A stretch of 64,000 bases of DNA, taken from NCBI GenBank assembly GCA_036365455.1, contig JAWQUS010000017.1:992001-1056000 (forward strand). Direction: 5' to 3'. The position numbers and the translations under genes are program-made. The DNA is from Macrosoma leucophasiata (lineage: Eukaryota; Arthropoda; Insecta; Lepidoptera; Hedylidae). The notes below the pieces were generated by a model. It did no database searches and was not told the origin of the DNA. It worked only from the letters and a program-made list of their open reading frames with translations. Numbering within the stretch: position 1 is the first letter of the stretch; every line of letters starts with the position of its first letter. Positions 10,707 to 21,114 of this stretch are shown piece after piece.

Positions 10707-11891
10707 ATGAGTGACTCTAATGAAGAAATTCGATACATTTTGAAATTTTACTACAAAAAAGGTAAAAATGCAACGCAAGCCGCGAAAAAATTTTGCGATG
10801 TTTATGGACCTAGTGCAGTGTCTGTGAGAGTAGCACAAATTTGGTTTAAGCGTTTTCAATCCGGAAATTTTGATGTCAAAGATGCACCTCGCTCTGGTCG
10901 GCCTATTACGGATAAAATGGATGCCATTTTTGAAAAAGTGGAGCAAGATCGACATATCAGTAGTTACGACGTAGCTGAAGAACTGAGAATTGATCACAAA
11001 ACAGTTTTGGCGCATTTGAAAAAAGCTGGGTACAAAAAAAAGCTCAATATTTGGGTACCTCACGAGCTCACTGAAAGAAATCTAATGAACCGTGTACTCA
11101 TTTGTGATTCTTTATTACGACGTAATGAAACCGAATCATTTTTGAAGAAGCTGATAACTGGTGATGAAAAGTGGATCACGTACGACAAGAACGTGCTAAA
11201 AAGGTCGTGGTCAAAGGCCGGTCAGGCTTCACAGACTGTGGCAAAACCCGAGTTAACTCGCAATAAGGTGATGTTGTGTGTGTGGTGGGATTGGAAGGGC
11301 ATTATTCATTATGAGCTATTACCACCAGGCAGGACTATCGATTCTGAACTCTACTGCGAACAACTGATGAGATTAAAGCAAGAAGTTGAGAGGAAGCGGC
11401 CGGAATTGATCAACATAAGGGGTGTGGTGTTTCATCATGATAACGCTAGACCTCACACATCTATAGCCACTCAGCAAAAATTAAGAGAGTTTGGCTGGGA
11501 GGTGTTAATGCATCCGCCGTATGGTCCTGACCTTGCACCTTCAGATTTCCACCTGTTTCGGTCTCTTCAGAATTGTTTATGCAATGTTAGGTTGGTTAAC
11601 CTAACATTGCATAAACAATGGTCGATCTTGCTCCACTTTTTCAAAAATGGCATCCATTTTATCCGTAATAGGCCGACCAGAGCGAGGTGCATCTTTGACA
11701 TCAAAATTTCCGGATTGAAAACGCTTAAACCAAATTTATGCTACTCTCACAGACACTGCACTAGGTCCATAACCATCGCAAAATTTTTTCGCGGCTTGCG
11801 TTGCATTTTTACCTTTTTTGTAGTAAAATTTCAAAATGTATCGAATTTCTTCATTAGAGTCACTCATCTTGACAGTACGAAAAACAAATGA
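10707..11891 (+). CDS. mariner transposase with chimeric C-terminus
   Basis: The 394-residue frame starts MSDSNEEIRYILKFYYKKGK. The N-terminal helix-turn-helix region (QAAKKF, VRVAQIWFKRFQSGNFDVKD) binds the inverted repeats in this family. The catalytic triad is present: the D of GDEKW, the D of HHDNARPH, and the D of APSDFHLF with 34 residues between the last two, the mariner D,D34D signature. From about residue 296 the frame is no longer transposase: it reads through the snapback hairpin into the antisense copy of the element's own 5' region. The usual length is about 345 residues, so the natural C-terminus is missing. Activity is unlikely, although the frame is open. Confidence 0.9.
   Translation: MSDSNEEIRYILKFYYKKGKNATQAAKKFCDVYGPSAVSVRVAQIWFKRFQSGNFDVKDAPRSGRPITDKMDAIFEKVEQDRHISSYDVAEELRIDHKTVLAHLKKAGYKKKLNIWVPHELTERNLMNRVLICDSLLRRNETESFLKKLITGDEKWITYDKNVLKRSWSKAGQASQTVAKPELTRNKVMLCVWWDWKGIIHYELLPPGRTIDSELYCEQLMRLKQEVERKRPELINIRGVVFHHDNARPHTSIATQQKLREFGWEVLMHPPYGPDLAPSDFHLFRSLQNCLCNVRLVNLTLHKQWSILLHFFKNGIHFIRNRPTRARCIFDIKISGLKTLKPNLCYSHRHCTRSITIAKFFRGLRCIFTFFVVKFQNVSNFFIRVTHLDSTKNK
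11572..11619. repeat. 22-bp perfect hairpin at the centre of the inverted duplication
   Basis: Arms 11572-11593 and 11598-11619 flank the loop ggtt. In copy 2 the matching transposase sequence runs on after caatgttaggtt into atatcacgagatgact, so the turn happened inside the coding region. Confidence 0.93.
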
Positions 11892-12144
11892 AAATCACAC
11901 ATTTGCCATAATTTGAATTTGGAATTATGTTCTTTAAAATTTTAACTTTCAATGATACCAAAACCAGCCAGATACAAATACTACAGCCAAAGAGATTTTA
12001 TTACAAGTTCATACATACTATAATGCGAAAAGACTTTTTCCCCAACCTATTATATGACATTATGTCTACTGCAACCCACGGCTACGCTACGCATGAATTG
12101 ACGCACGTAGCTTTAAGCTTGGAAAATTATCGAATTTAAATCTA

Positions 12145-12299
12145 GTGATGGTGGGGTCAAAAGTCTTAGGAATCGGCGTGCATGTATGAAGAGAATGATG
12201 AAGGTAGACGAGGCACGAGAGGTTTGTCAGAACCGGGATGTCTGGCGCTCTACACTCTCTGCCTACCCCGTTAGGGACCTGGCGTGAAGATACATACAT
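12145..12299 (+). mobile_element. RTE-type LINE tail, 155 bp, inserted in one arm
   Basis: Matches the last 155 bp of the RTE copies at 20058 and 35668, ending gcgtgaagatacatacat. It is flanked by aaatcta at 12138-12144 and 12300-12306; the left arm has a single aaatcta at this point. It is thus a 5'-truncated insertion that happened after the inverted duplication existed, or at least on a chromosome already carrying both arms. Confidence 0.93.
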
Positions 12300-12555
12300 A
12301 AATCTACGTGAAATATCTGTTAAATTTTGTTTATACCTAAAAGCATATTACGTATCTTGGTTAACATAACTTCGATAGCCAATTTACAATACATTACTGT
12401 TTTCACGCAACGTGAAAATTACGATTATTTTAGAAAAACAGTTTTACTACAACGTATATTTTAAATTGATGGGTAGGTGCATCAATTTAAATTGCAGAAT
12501 ACACCTGCAGAACAAATATACGAAGAATGTTTGTAAAACAATTACCTTGTAACAC

Positions 12556-12935
12556 AGATGACAGACAGGCAAACAATGTTATTTCATTTTGTCTGAGTTA
12601 ATTTCAGAAAATTAGAATTTTGTATTAGTGTCTGTTTTGAGGGAACAAAATGAATTCATTTTTAATATTACATCCGAAAATGTGTACTCGTAACTAAATG
12701 TTGCTAACAAATGAAGGCATTGTGGTCTGGCTTTTGTTTTACACACCTGTTATTACCTTATTTAGGATTACGGTTTCAAGTACAATAAAAATATAAAAGC
12801 ACCTTCCAAATGCTCCCGAGCCATGTGCATTTTAGGGTTCCCTTTTCCAAGTAAATTTGAGTTGATCAAATTATTACCCGTTAAGTTGTAGAGCCTTCTT
12901 AAAATCTTTGTTATTATTGATTATAGATTTTACTG
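12556..12935. other. unassigned sequence
   Basis: The right flank of the inverted duplication; no family recognised. Confidence 0.35.
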
Positions 12936-13240
12936 GTACAGTTCTAGTGTAGGAGCTCGAGAGCGTAGGCACCACCGCATCAACTTATTTATCTGCCACC
13001 AAATCGTAGTGAGTTTAGCACTATCGTGATTCAGTTAGATGGTACTGTATGGCCCCGTAGTCACTATCACAGAGACACAACAATTGTTGTGTTTTTGTTA
13101 TGTCTCCGTGATAGTTAGGTTAGGCAATGCGGTGGTGCCTACACCCTCGAGCTCCTGCATTGGAACTCTACCACCAGAAAAAATCACCATCTTAGTGAAA
13201 CATGATAGTGCTGAAAACTACTATTTAGCGACATATAGAT
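12936..13240. mobile_element. S1 subfamily B copy with an inverted partial copy attached
   Basis: 12936-13090 is the S1 5' half on the plus strand with the subfamily B mark cactatcacagagac. It then turns: tgtctccgtgatag and gcggtggtgcctacaccctc appear on the minus strand, followed by gatagtgctgaaaactac. The right part joins two non-adjacent S1 segments, so at least two rearrangement steps are needed. Confidence 0.7.
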
Positions 13241-13242
13241 TT

Positions 13243-13440
13243 ACTAGCTGTGCTCGCGACATTGTCCGCGTGAGAATGTATGATTGTTCAGTATCTACCC
13301 GGACGAAGTCGTAGGCGCAGCTAGTATAAAAGTAGCTTAAGTTACTCCTTATTACATAAGCTATCTGTCAGTGAAAGTCCCGTCAAAATCGGTAAAGCCG
13401 TTCCCAAGATTAGCCCCGCCAAACAGACAGACATACAAAA
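13243..13440 (-). mobile_element. short element with ctagctgtgc end, copy 1
   Basis: Starts ctagctgtgctcgcgac and includes ttcagtatctacccggacga, cgcagctagtataaaag, aagtcccgtcaaaatcgg and a cagacagacat end. The copy at 49883-50073 is alike throughout. Whether it is Helitron-derived or retroposed is not settled. Confidence 0.65.
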
Positions 13441-14640
13441 CTTGTAAAAAATGTTGTTTTGGTATATGTACCGTGTTTAAATCGGCTTGAGGGCTCTCCA
13501 GTCAGGACATGTTAGTAGTGTTGTGGGCGTGTCTTTCCATAAGCCGACATGTTACTCGTGCTTGTGGGCATCTGTAGGTGGGTACTCGAGCGGATGATGA
13601 AATAAAGCACAAGTTGGCAGAAGAAAGTCGTATATTGCCAAAGATCCGCCCATTCGATTACTTCCGGCAGGGAAGAACGGGCAAGAAACCCTTCGGACCG
13701 GGATACAACATTAATCAGGATACAATACTACTACTATCACTAGTCTTCTGCCCATTTGATTCAGAACTACCCGCGTTATATCACTTTAATATCACTGACG
13801 TTCACTGTCCTAACTGGCAGTATAACTGCCTTACAATGATTCGATTCAACTGTGTGACTGTGACTGAATGATCGTTACTCTATGACTGACCGTCATGAAC
13901 TATTTGCTAGCCTTTATAAACCCGATATCGGCAAGTAACTATCCCCTCTAAGGTAACAAATCCAAGTACCTAAAGCGACCGTGGTGCCACCTAGAATTCT
14001 CTATAAAACAATCTACCTTAGTCATAATTAAGTTACGTCTCCGACAAACTAGATGGCGCTAGTAGTCACATTTAGGTTACATTCCGACATATACGTACTG
14101 ATGCATTTAGTAAAAAGCCCTTTTTATATATTACAAACAGACTCTCCAATATTATTTATTTGTATAGATTAATGCAATGGTACTCACACCCACCACGCGC
14201 TGATACTGCAACTCCAACACCGCTTAGTAATCCCTGCATGCATTATTTGTCTAAAAATCTATAAACACTATTAACATTTTTGACACGTAAACTCACTTTC
14301 AAACACACGGCATTATTGCAGTTGTTAGTAAAACAAAGAAAGACAGAGAGACAAACTTTACACAATTATATTTGCTAATTTTACCAGCTCAACTCCGCGC
14401 CAGAGAATGCTTATTGTTGAATTTCTCCAAGATGATAGACATACAAACAACAGCGTAGTTAAATTATAATTTAATTTAAGTTCCTCAGCTAAGAATGCCA
14501 AATGCAGACGTTCAACATATTGAAAAGTAAAATGTATTTTCTATTAGTTGCCAAGAACTTGTTTTCACGTAGCCTCATCAACGTAACATTCGTGACAATG
14601 ATTTTAATTTATCTATCTATACATAAAATAAAACTGTAGA
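13441..14640. other. unassigned; possible old LTR or element interior
   Basis: 13560-13870 is less AT-rich and holds a 97-residue frame that starts MGTRADDEIKHKLAEE. I recognise no domain. Old LTR sequence is possible but I found neither a second LTR nor a primer-binding site. Confidence 0.3.
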
Positions 14641-14737
14641 AGTGTAAATTCTGTACATCAAAAATATTGAAAAAATAAATACCAGGGGATGTTACTAGAT
14701 CGATACCGAACCCAAATATGTGATTAGAATTTTTTTT

Positions 14738-14768
14738 GTCCGTCTGTCTGTCTGTCTGTCTGTCTGTT
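14738..14768. repeat. tctg microsatellite
   Basis: About seven tctg units, with related gtctgtttgtctgtgtg at 14877-14897, in a Helitron-like context. Confidence 0.85.
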
Positions 14769-14849
14769 TGTTCAAGCATCACATAAAAACTACCGATCCG
14801 ATTACAATGAAACTTTGTATGATTATACTTTAACCTTTGGCGCACAACA

Positions 14850-15401
14850 CTGGGTACTTTTTATCCCGGAAAAAAATGTCTGTTTGTCTGTGTGTTTGTA
14901 CACGCTAATTTCAGAAACGGCTTATTCGATCTGCGGTTTTTACTAATATAATATGGTGAGTTTTACTTAACATTTAGTGTTTGTTTCATGTGAAACGGTT
15001 CAGAAATCAAAAAGCAATTAAGTGGTGATAGTGGTGGTCGTGATGGTGGTGGTGGTTACGATGGTGGTAATGGTAGTGGTTAAAAATGCACAACGTTAAT
15101 ATTCCATTTTACACATCCGCCATTTTGAACCTAAGCAGAGACATTACATGTCATATTTTCTGCCACAGATCTACGGTAGACTCGATCGAAACCTATTTAC
15201 AATTAAGGATCGTAAACAAGTAATTGTTCTGAGTCGAGAACATGTATCCGCAAAATTCGTATTTCTTGATAATTCGTGAAATAAAATGAATGATTTCATA
15301 AATTCAAATGTCAAAGCCCGCCATTATGACGTATACACTTCTTTTTTAATAAATGTCATTGAATTATTACCGAAACTGGATAGGATAGGTAATTTTCAAA
15401 A
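14850..15401. other. unassigned, with a ggtggt-rich stretch
   Basis: 15030-15085 is a degenerate gtggtg/gatggt simple repeat. No coding sequence. Confidence 0.4.
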
Positions 15402-15483
15402 ATCAATTGCTGTTTGTTAGTTTCGCTAAAACTGTAATTATTCTTTTGAAAGCGATACGAAGTTTGCCGGGCCAGCTAGTATA
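15402..15483 (+). mobile_element. Helitron-like end (H1), fragment
   Basis: Contains ctgtttgttagtttcgctaa and ends in gccgggccagctagt, matching the ends of the copies at 16761 (plus) and 59873 (minus). A ctag-t end after a GC-rich foldback is usual for Helitrons. Confidence 0.5.
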
Positions 15484-15673
15484 CTAATACAATTAATAAC
15501 TATATAATTTGCTTGTTTGTTTGAACGCGCTAATCTCAGGAACTACTGCTACGATTTTAAATTTTTTTTCAGTGTTAGATAGCCCGTTTTTTGAGGAAGG
15601 CTATAGGCTATATCATCACGCTATGACTAATAGGAACGGTGTAGCGCGGGCGAAGCCGGGGCGGGCCGCTATT
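15484..15673 (+). mobile_element. Helitron-like non-autonomous element (H2)
   Basis: Holds gtttgtttgaacgcgctaat, cagtgttagatagcccg and gaggaaggctataggctata and ends gcgaagccggggcgggccgc-ta. This order is the common lepidopteran repeat of this type. No Rep/helicase coding sequence is present, so movement would be in trans. Follows H1 directly. Confidence 0.55.
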
Positions 15674-15675
15674 AT

Positions 15676-15975
15676 AATATATAAAAAAACGTTACTTCAC
15701 GCCTGTCATCCCCGAAGGGGTAGGCAGAGGTAAATGCATGCATTCAAGCATACATGCAAACACCCACGATTCGCCGGTTACGTTTTTGGCACATTACCAA
15801 ACTTCGATATAGTAGAAAATTTTCAGAAAATGGAAAAATCCCAATAGAACCAGAGATAAACTTAAGACTTCAGACTTTACACCACTATCTCTGATAACCC
15901 TCTACCCGGAAGTCGAACCCAGGACCTCAGCGTAGTATTAGTGGCCTGTTACCATTAGGCTACCGAGGCAGTTAT
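15676..15975 (-). mobile_element. S2 tRNA-derived SINE
   Basis: Complete body and B box side (gggttcgacttccgggt on the minus strand) plus the tRNA head ending ctgcctcggtagcc. Internal ggtggcgagcc block is deleted relative to the 30028 copy. Confidence 0.75.
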
Positions 15976-16256
15976 GTAAATTTAAATTTAAGGAAATTAA
16001 ATATCTTCCAAGAAATGTAGTGTCACGTCAGTGTTTTATTTCTATGGAGATCAAGTCTAATTTGCGATATTTTAGAAAGACCGGTAAATATTTCAATGGT
16101 AACTAATATCTGTCTTCAAGGTCCTAACACTGGTGCTCAACAAAGTAAAAACTAAAACTGATTTTGGTGTCAAAAGTGTAGCTATTGTTTTAACAGTTTA
16201 TTAGTTTTAAAATAAGCCATGTTACAATAAATTTTAATTCTTATTTTTACTATTTA

Positions 16257-16424
16257 TTTTTTATGTAATGGAAGTGGTAAACAAGCATGCAGTTCATATT
16301 GATGTGAAGTGATGACTGCAGCCTATAGACACCCACACAAAGACCAAGGTCAAAATGCAGATGCGTTACCAATTCTAAGGCCTAAGTTGTTATGCCTCTG
16401 TGCCGGAAATTCACTACCGTACAT
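16257..16424 (-). mobile_element. S1, 3' half (subfamily A)
   Basis: Minus-strand copy truncated at the accgtacattg block; A-tail appears as ttttttatgtaatgg. Confidence 0.75.
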
Positions 16425-16760
16425 TGAAATTCTCTCCTATTTTAATGTAGTATTAATTTGTAAAAATTTAGTTAGTTAATTAATTATCTATTTTATGAAA
16501 CAAGTGTCATATTGAATTATTATTTATTTTTATAATTCAAATAATGTAGGTATGACACTATGTCATTATGTGTTATTAGTTAATCTTTATTATATTTTTT
16601 TAACTTCGACTCTGATATATTTTTCTCATTTCTTTATGTTCCACTGATCTGTGCATTGACGTTTACTCCTGTAACTGAGGTGTCAGGAGCATGAATTGTT
16701 TTTTTTATGTTTGTCTTAGATAATATGTACCATTGATCGCCTTGTTGGTGTGACAAATCT
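16425..16760. other. unassigned AT-rich sequence
   Basis: No feature supported. Confidence 0.35.
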
Positions 16761-17023
16761 ATATATACACTCGTATTAAATTCAATTACTGTTCGTTAGT
16801 CTCGCTAAAACTCTCGAGAACGGCGGAACTGATTTGGCTAATTTTGGTTTTTAATGATTATTGGAAGTCCAGGGAAGGTTTAAAAGGTAAGAAAATATGA
16901 AGGAATTGAAGGGAAAAAGTAAAAACCAAAATTTCATTTTCCCATACAAATAGTCCGTATCTATCAAACCTTTGACACATTGTTTAATTCTGAGGCAATA
17001 CAAAGTTGGCTGGGTCAGCTAGT
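16761..17023 (+). mobile_element. Helitron-like element H1
   Basis: Runs from ttcaattactgttcgttagt to ggctgggtcagctagt. The inverted copy at 59873-60132 matches over its full length (cggaactgatttgg, tccagggaaggtttaaaagg, ccgtatctatcaaacctttg). About 260 bp, no coding capacity. Confidence 0.65.
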
Positions 17024-17345
17024 AAATAAATAAATATCAAAAACGTCATGTTAGAGTCACTTATACCAACCACTGAGTCTATTTCAACTCAGGGAGAGTT
17101 AAAATAGATAATCAAGGGTTGAAGAACAAAGGAACAAAGGGTCGTTTTAAAGATCCATACATCAAAGGTATCAAGACAGTCGCTACGGACATCTGTTGTG
17201 ATGACAAAGATACAAATCAGCACTAAGCCGGATGGGATTTAACTGATAAATCTGCGGGTTCATCAAACTGTACAGGGTAGATATGGCAATGCGACTGTAA
17301 AAAATATCTGAAGTTGTACCAACACTGTAAGTATTGGATGCATTG
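17024..17345. other. unassigned sequence
   Basis: No family or gene recognised. Confidence 0.3.
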
Positions 17346-17349
17346 CTGG

Positions 17350-17508
17350 AAGAAGAGTTCCAGTGTCAGGCCCCGAGGGCGTAGGCACTAACGTATTACC
17401 TAACCTATATGCCGGCAGTGTTCATCACAATCATGCTCTAGTTAGATGGTAACGTATGGCCCCGTAATAACTAATACAGAAGCAAAACTACTTAGGCCTT
17501 AGGGATGG
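17350..17508 (+). mobile_element. divergent S1 fragment (subfamily B)
   Basis: Recognised by gagggcgtaggcac, agttagatggtaacgtatgg and ttaggcctta; many substitutions. Confidence 0.55.
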
Positions 17509-17720
17509 CTATAAAAATAAAATCGAAGGGCGATGCGGCACGGGACAACACATAATAACATTCACACAGGACTGTTCTGTCCTGCTCGCGTCATTGTAGT
17601 TTGGTTTGTCTCATCCAAATTTATATTGTATTCTTTTTGTTTGAGAAGCCACGCCGTTCCTCTGCAGGGCCACGTCGCGCCGTGTCATGATTTATTTATT
17701 GTGCAATGCAATTGCCTCTT

Positions 17721-18124
17721 CTAAAGCTGCCTGTCCATTGATGCAGTCCGAGGCGGCGGAGCGTGCGAGCAAATATTAACTAATAGGATTTGATTAAATC
17801 TCCGCTCAGCTCCAGAGGACATGGATTTGCGAGCTGGTTTTAAAAATCATACTTTTTCAGCCCGGCGCGTGCCTTGCAAGGTAGCTATGCGAGCTGGTGG
17901 AGTGGGCTGAACGTACAACTGAATTGACCGTCCACCGCGCCGTCCTCCGCTATAACTCGTCGCGTAAACTCGCACAGTCCGCAAGTTCGCTCCGCATACT
18001 CGCTGGCTTCGCACCGCTGTCTCGCTACGCATCAATGGACAAACAAAGTCCGCAAGTCCGCCCCGAAATACTCGCTCGCTCATCTCCGCTGCTTCGCTCC
18101 GCCTCAATGGACTGGCAGCCTTAG
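17721..18124. mobile_element. MITE with 21-bp inverted ends
   Basis: The left end ctaaagctgcctgtccattg pairs with the right end read in reverse, ctaaggctgccagtccattg. The interior is GC-rich and repeats gctccgc/tcgctcgc-like words. No transposase frame; the frames on both strands through it are chance. Superfamily undetermined because I cannot fix the target duplication beyond a possible TA. Confidence 0.6.
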
Positions 18125-19195
18125 ACAGAAGCGAGACGGACTTCCGGCACAGTTGCAATATAGTTCAACATTATTTTACTTTTTCATGCAATTTTAATGC
18201 ACAAAAGAAAGAACTGTTCATAAAGCGGACTTAATGCAACCAAGGCATTAGGTACTAGTCAACCTTTGGGTAGCAATAAAAGTATATTTTTTTTAATTAT
18301 TTAGTAATTATGTAACAACTTTACTATTCATATTACCAAAAAAATATTGTCCTTACTTCAATAGACATTTTAAAATATAAAATAACACGCACTAATTAGA
18401 AAATAACTATGTTCGTGAAACACAATTCACAGAGACGTATCTAGTAATGGTAAAAACTCAAATGAACATAATTAGTTATAACTAAAATTACCTTACATAG
18501 TTATAGCGTGGCCTGATTCTTGTGTAGGGTGTCCGTAGATTTCAAAGTAGCGGGATTCTTAAGTACTCATTTAATTTTATATTAAAAGTCTTTTGAATAT
18601 ATATTTTCTTGTTCATACACGACATATAATTCATTAAAACTAAGTTTTTAAAACATGATAATGATAAAATCTTTGCCTTTGATTAAAAATAGTCTAGTTT
18701 AATGCGATGCTAAGCACAAAACTTGAGAACGGTTAAACGGATTTCACTGATTCCTTTTTGATGTGTTTTAAGTTTTTTATAAGGTTTCTAAAAACAAAAG
18801 AACGTAGTAACTTTCCTGATGCAGCTTAGCTTTTGAAATTATAAACCTTTCTTATTTAACCTTATGGCCTTTAAGATAATTGTCACATATTTGACAGACA
18901 GTTTACACGCTTGACAGAAGGTGAGGTGCGGATGGAAATTATATTCTCAAATAATAATGACTGGTTCCAGTATTTCAAAGATATTGTATACCAGCCGCTT
19001 TCAACCCATCCCATATGTAATTAAATGTAATCGTAAGCGAAGAATAAGTATTTTAATATTATTTCGGAATAGAACAATACTAGATTAGAGTATAATTTGT
19101 CACTAATAATGGCAGGTCGATAATATAATTTTCTTTTGGGCAATATATCATGCCAACTATGCTGTACATATGAAAAGCATAGTCATCAATAATAA
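18125..19195. other. unassigned sequence
   Basis: About 1.07 kb of AT-rich DNA with no supported repeat or gene. It is one of the longest stretches here without a recognisable element. Confidence 0.35.
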
Positions 19196-19198
19196 TAA

Positions 19199-19447
19199 AA
19201 CGTAACTCCACGCCTGTATTCCCTTAAGGGGTAGGTAGAGGCAAATACATAAATGTAAACAACCGCAATTTGTAAAATACGTTTTGTCCATGTAATATGT
19301 GACAAGCCTTTGGCAACTTAGAGCTTACTACCCAAACTCTTAGACTGACTCTTGACAACTTCCAGAAGATAAAATTAAAAAATAAGACTTATCCCTGACC
19401 CAGGCATCGAATCCAATGATTACGAGTAGTGGCCCTTTATGATTGTG
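19199..19447 (-). mobile_element. degraded S2 SINE
   Basis: Matches at acgtaactccacgcctgta and caggcatcgaatcca (B-box side). The tRNA head is almost lost. Confidence 0.6.
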
Positions 19448-19570
19448 ACAATCACAATATAATAGAAGAAATTAAAAAATAAAAATGAAAAAATATATAC
19501 TTTAACTATATTTTTCACCATAATCCTAATTTCACTAAATTCTTTGTTACCCTGTTAACCTCTCATTATA

Positions 19571-19627
19571 ATTTCGGTAGGTAGGCGCACCTTTTTGCTT
19601 TCATTGCGTCGCGGCTCCTACCGAAAT
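19571..19627. repeat. 11-bp inverted repeat
   Basis: atttcggtagg at 19571-19581 and its reverse complement at 19617-19627, spacer 35 bases. Nothing else is seen between the S2 and S3 copies. Confidence 0.7.
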
Positions 19628-19825
19628 GAAAAATTAGCTCAATTTGTAAGACAAACAACCTTACACTAGGTAAGTCGGCTTTTGTTATTTAATTTCACGA
19701 ATGCTCGCGGCTTAGTCAAATTGCTGAATCGTTAAGTGTCGTTTGAGTGATAAAGATTTTATTTCGGTGTATCTTATCTGTAATCTTTTTGGCACTAACT
19801 TTTCTTTCACAAGGTTCCTTGACGC

Positions 19826-20012
19826 CCCGATTAGTCCAGCGGTGTTAGACGACCGTTTGAATCGAAGGGTCGCAGGTTCGATCCCCGAACCGGGACTAAT
19901 GTTAGTAAGGCCTACGGGTACTTGTTTCGGGTCTGAATGTATATGTGTTGTGTGTGTACAACGGCACCCACGATATAGGTTTATACATAATGTGGGGCTG
20001 TGAGTGTAAGCG
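19826..20012 (+). mobile_element. S3 tRNA-derived SINE
   Basis: The head contains the A box ttagtccagcgg and the B box ggttcgatccc, separated as in a tRNA gene. The body continues with cgggtacttgtttcgggtct and acaacggcacccacgatata and ends tgagtgtaagcgtattt. Other copies: 51259, 58775 (plus) and 39491 (minus). Pol III transcription from the internal boxes is the family norm. It lies 45 bases from the RTE copy. Confidence 0.8.
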
Positions 20013-20057
20013 TATTTGTATTTGTCTATGCGGTTGGGAAATTACCTAAAAATATAT

Positions 20058-20822
20058 AATATACATTTGAATGTGGATAAAACTAAAGTATTAGTATTTG
20101 AAAGAGATGAACAGAGAACAATTGCGAGGGTAGTAGTAGATGATGCAGTGTTAGAACAGGTTGATGAAATTGTATATCTTGGATGTGCTTTTAGCAAGGA
20201 TGGTAGGTACACCACTGACATAGAAAGAAGAGTGCTTGCTGGGAATTGCGTGAATGGAGCGTTGGGTAAGCTGCTAGAATCTAAACATCTCAGCCAGCGG
20301 GCTCGACTAGCCGTACATAATGCTGTACTTACTCCAACGCTTTTATATGGAAGCGAGAGCTGGGTATGCAGGAAAGAGCATGAAAGTAAGTTGAACGCGG
20401 TCGAGATGAGATCTTTGCGCAAGATCTGCGGTGTATCACTCACCGATCGCGTTCGTAATGAAGATGTAAGAAAGAGACTTTGTGTGAATGATAGTATCGG
20501 TGTAAAAATGAAAAAAGGCATGCTCCGATGGTTCGGGCATATAGAAAGAATGTCGAATGAGCGAATGACTAAACAGATATACAATGCGAATGTGGATGGT
20601 TGCAGAGGCCCAGGAAGACCAAGGCTGACCTACCATGACCAAATAGGTCGAGTTCTGTCTGATGGTGGGGTCAAAAGTCTTAGGAATCGGCGTGCATGTA
20701 TGAAGAGAATGATGAAGGTAGACGAGGCACGAGAGGTTTGCCAGAACCGGGATGTCTGGCGCTCTACACTCTCTGCCTACCCCGTTAGGGACCTGGCGTG
20801 AAGATACATACATACATACATA
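20058..20822 (+). pseudogene. RTE-type LINE, 5'-truncated copy R1
   Basis: The open frame to 20801 encodes the end of the reverse transcriptase and C-terminal region: LNVDKTKVLVFERDEQ, LLYGSESWVCRKEHE, MLRWFGHIERMSNERM, RGPGRPRLTYHD and the end YPVRDLA. The tail is gaagatacatacatacatac; a short tandem repeat instead of poly-A is typical of RTE. Very close in sequence to copy R2 from 36100 on, so both are young. Catalytic YADD is not included in this copy. Confidence 0.85.
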
Positions 20823-20949
20823 TATAATATACTCGTTCTATAAGTATACGTTGTGGAGGATAGTAGCCCAGTTCTATAAAATATTAAGTAAAATATATCA
20901 AACATGATTTACTACCAAATCATTCATCAATATTCGACTATCGTAGACC

Positions 20950-21033
20950 TATCGTAGTAAAGGATTTTATAACGTTATCTATAATACCCCACGAACCGGG
21001 AACCCAGGACCCCAGCGCAATAGTAGTGCAAGG
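20950..21033 (-). mobile_element. S2 SINE remnant
   Basis: Only the part around the B box is recognisable (cgggaacccaggacc). Confidence 0.45.
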
Positions 21034-21114
21034 TATAGATATAAGAAATGATTCAACAATCATTTACTTAGATCGAAATAATTTAAGCAACACAAAGGTT
21101 GGAATCCTTCATTC

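Larger units (their letters stand above)
10525..12049 (+). mobile_element. mariner element, rearranged copy 1
   Basis: Both ends carry aggttggggaaaaagtcttt (right end inverted). They are identical because the right one is a copy of the left. The true 3' end of the transposon is lost. The flanking TA fits mariner insertion. The genuine 3' ITR of the family can be seen in copy 2 at 48047 and differs (aaagtttcttcgcattt). Confidence 0.9.
10181..12555. repeat. giant inverted duplication including a mariner 5' half and its flank
   Basis: Left arm 10181-10953 and right arm 11621-12555 are reverse complements. Bases pair as position x with 22574 minus x, without indels, until the 162-bp insertion in the right arm; I count about four mismatches. 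The arms contain 344 bp of non-mariner flank plus the first 430 bp of the element. At the centre a perfect 22-bp hairpin (11572-11593 and 11598-11619, loop ggtt) continues the same inversion. The simplest reading is one snapback copy of 10181-11593 with a 4-base turn, followed by loss of about 618 bp from the copied arm. Confidence 0.93.

Noticed and set aside
10181..12555. Assembly or amplification chimera as the explanation of the inverted duplication
   Set aside because: The arms differ at several bases, one arm has a proper retroposon insertion with target duplication, and the other has none. Not excluded without raw reads.
13578..13871. 97-residue frame MGTRADDEIK...
   Set aside because: No recognisable domain, no neighbouring exon, composition of a decayed repeat; kept only as unassigned sequence.
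14738..14768. Short regular repeats (tctg, aaag, gatgat) as a CRISPR array
   Set aside because: Simple microsatellites with no spacer structure, in an animal genome.
20042..20584. 180-residue minus-strand frame (and the 204-residue twin at 36005-36619)
   Set aside because: Antisense shadow of the RTE coding sequence; the plus strand carries the known reverse-transcriptase region.
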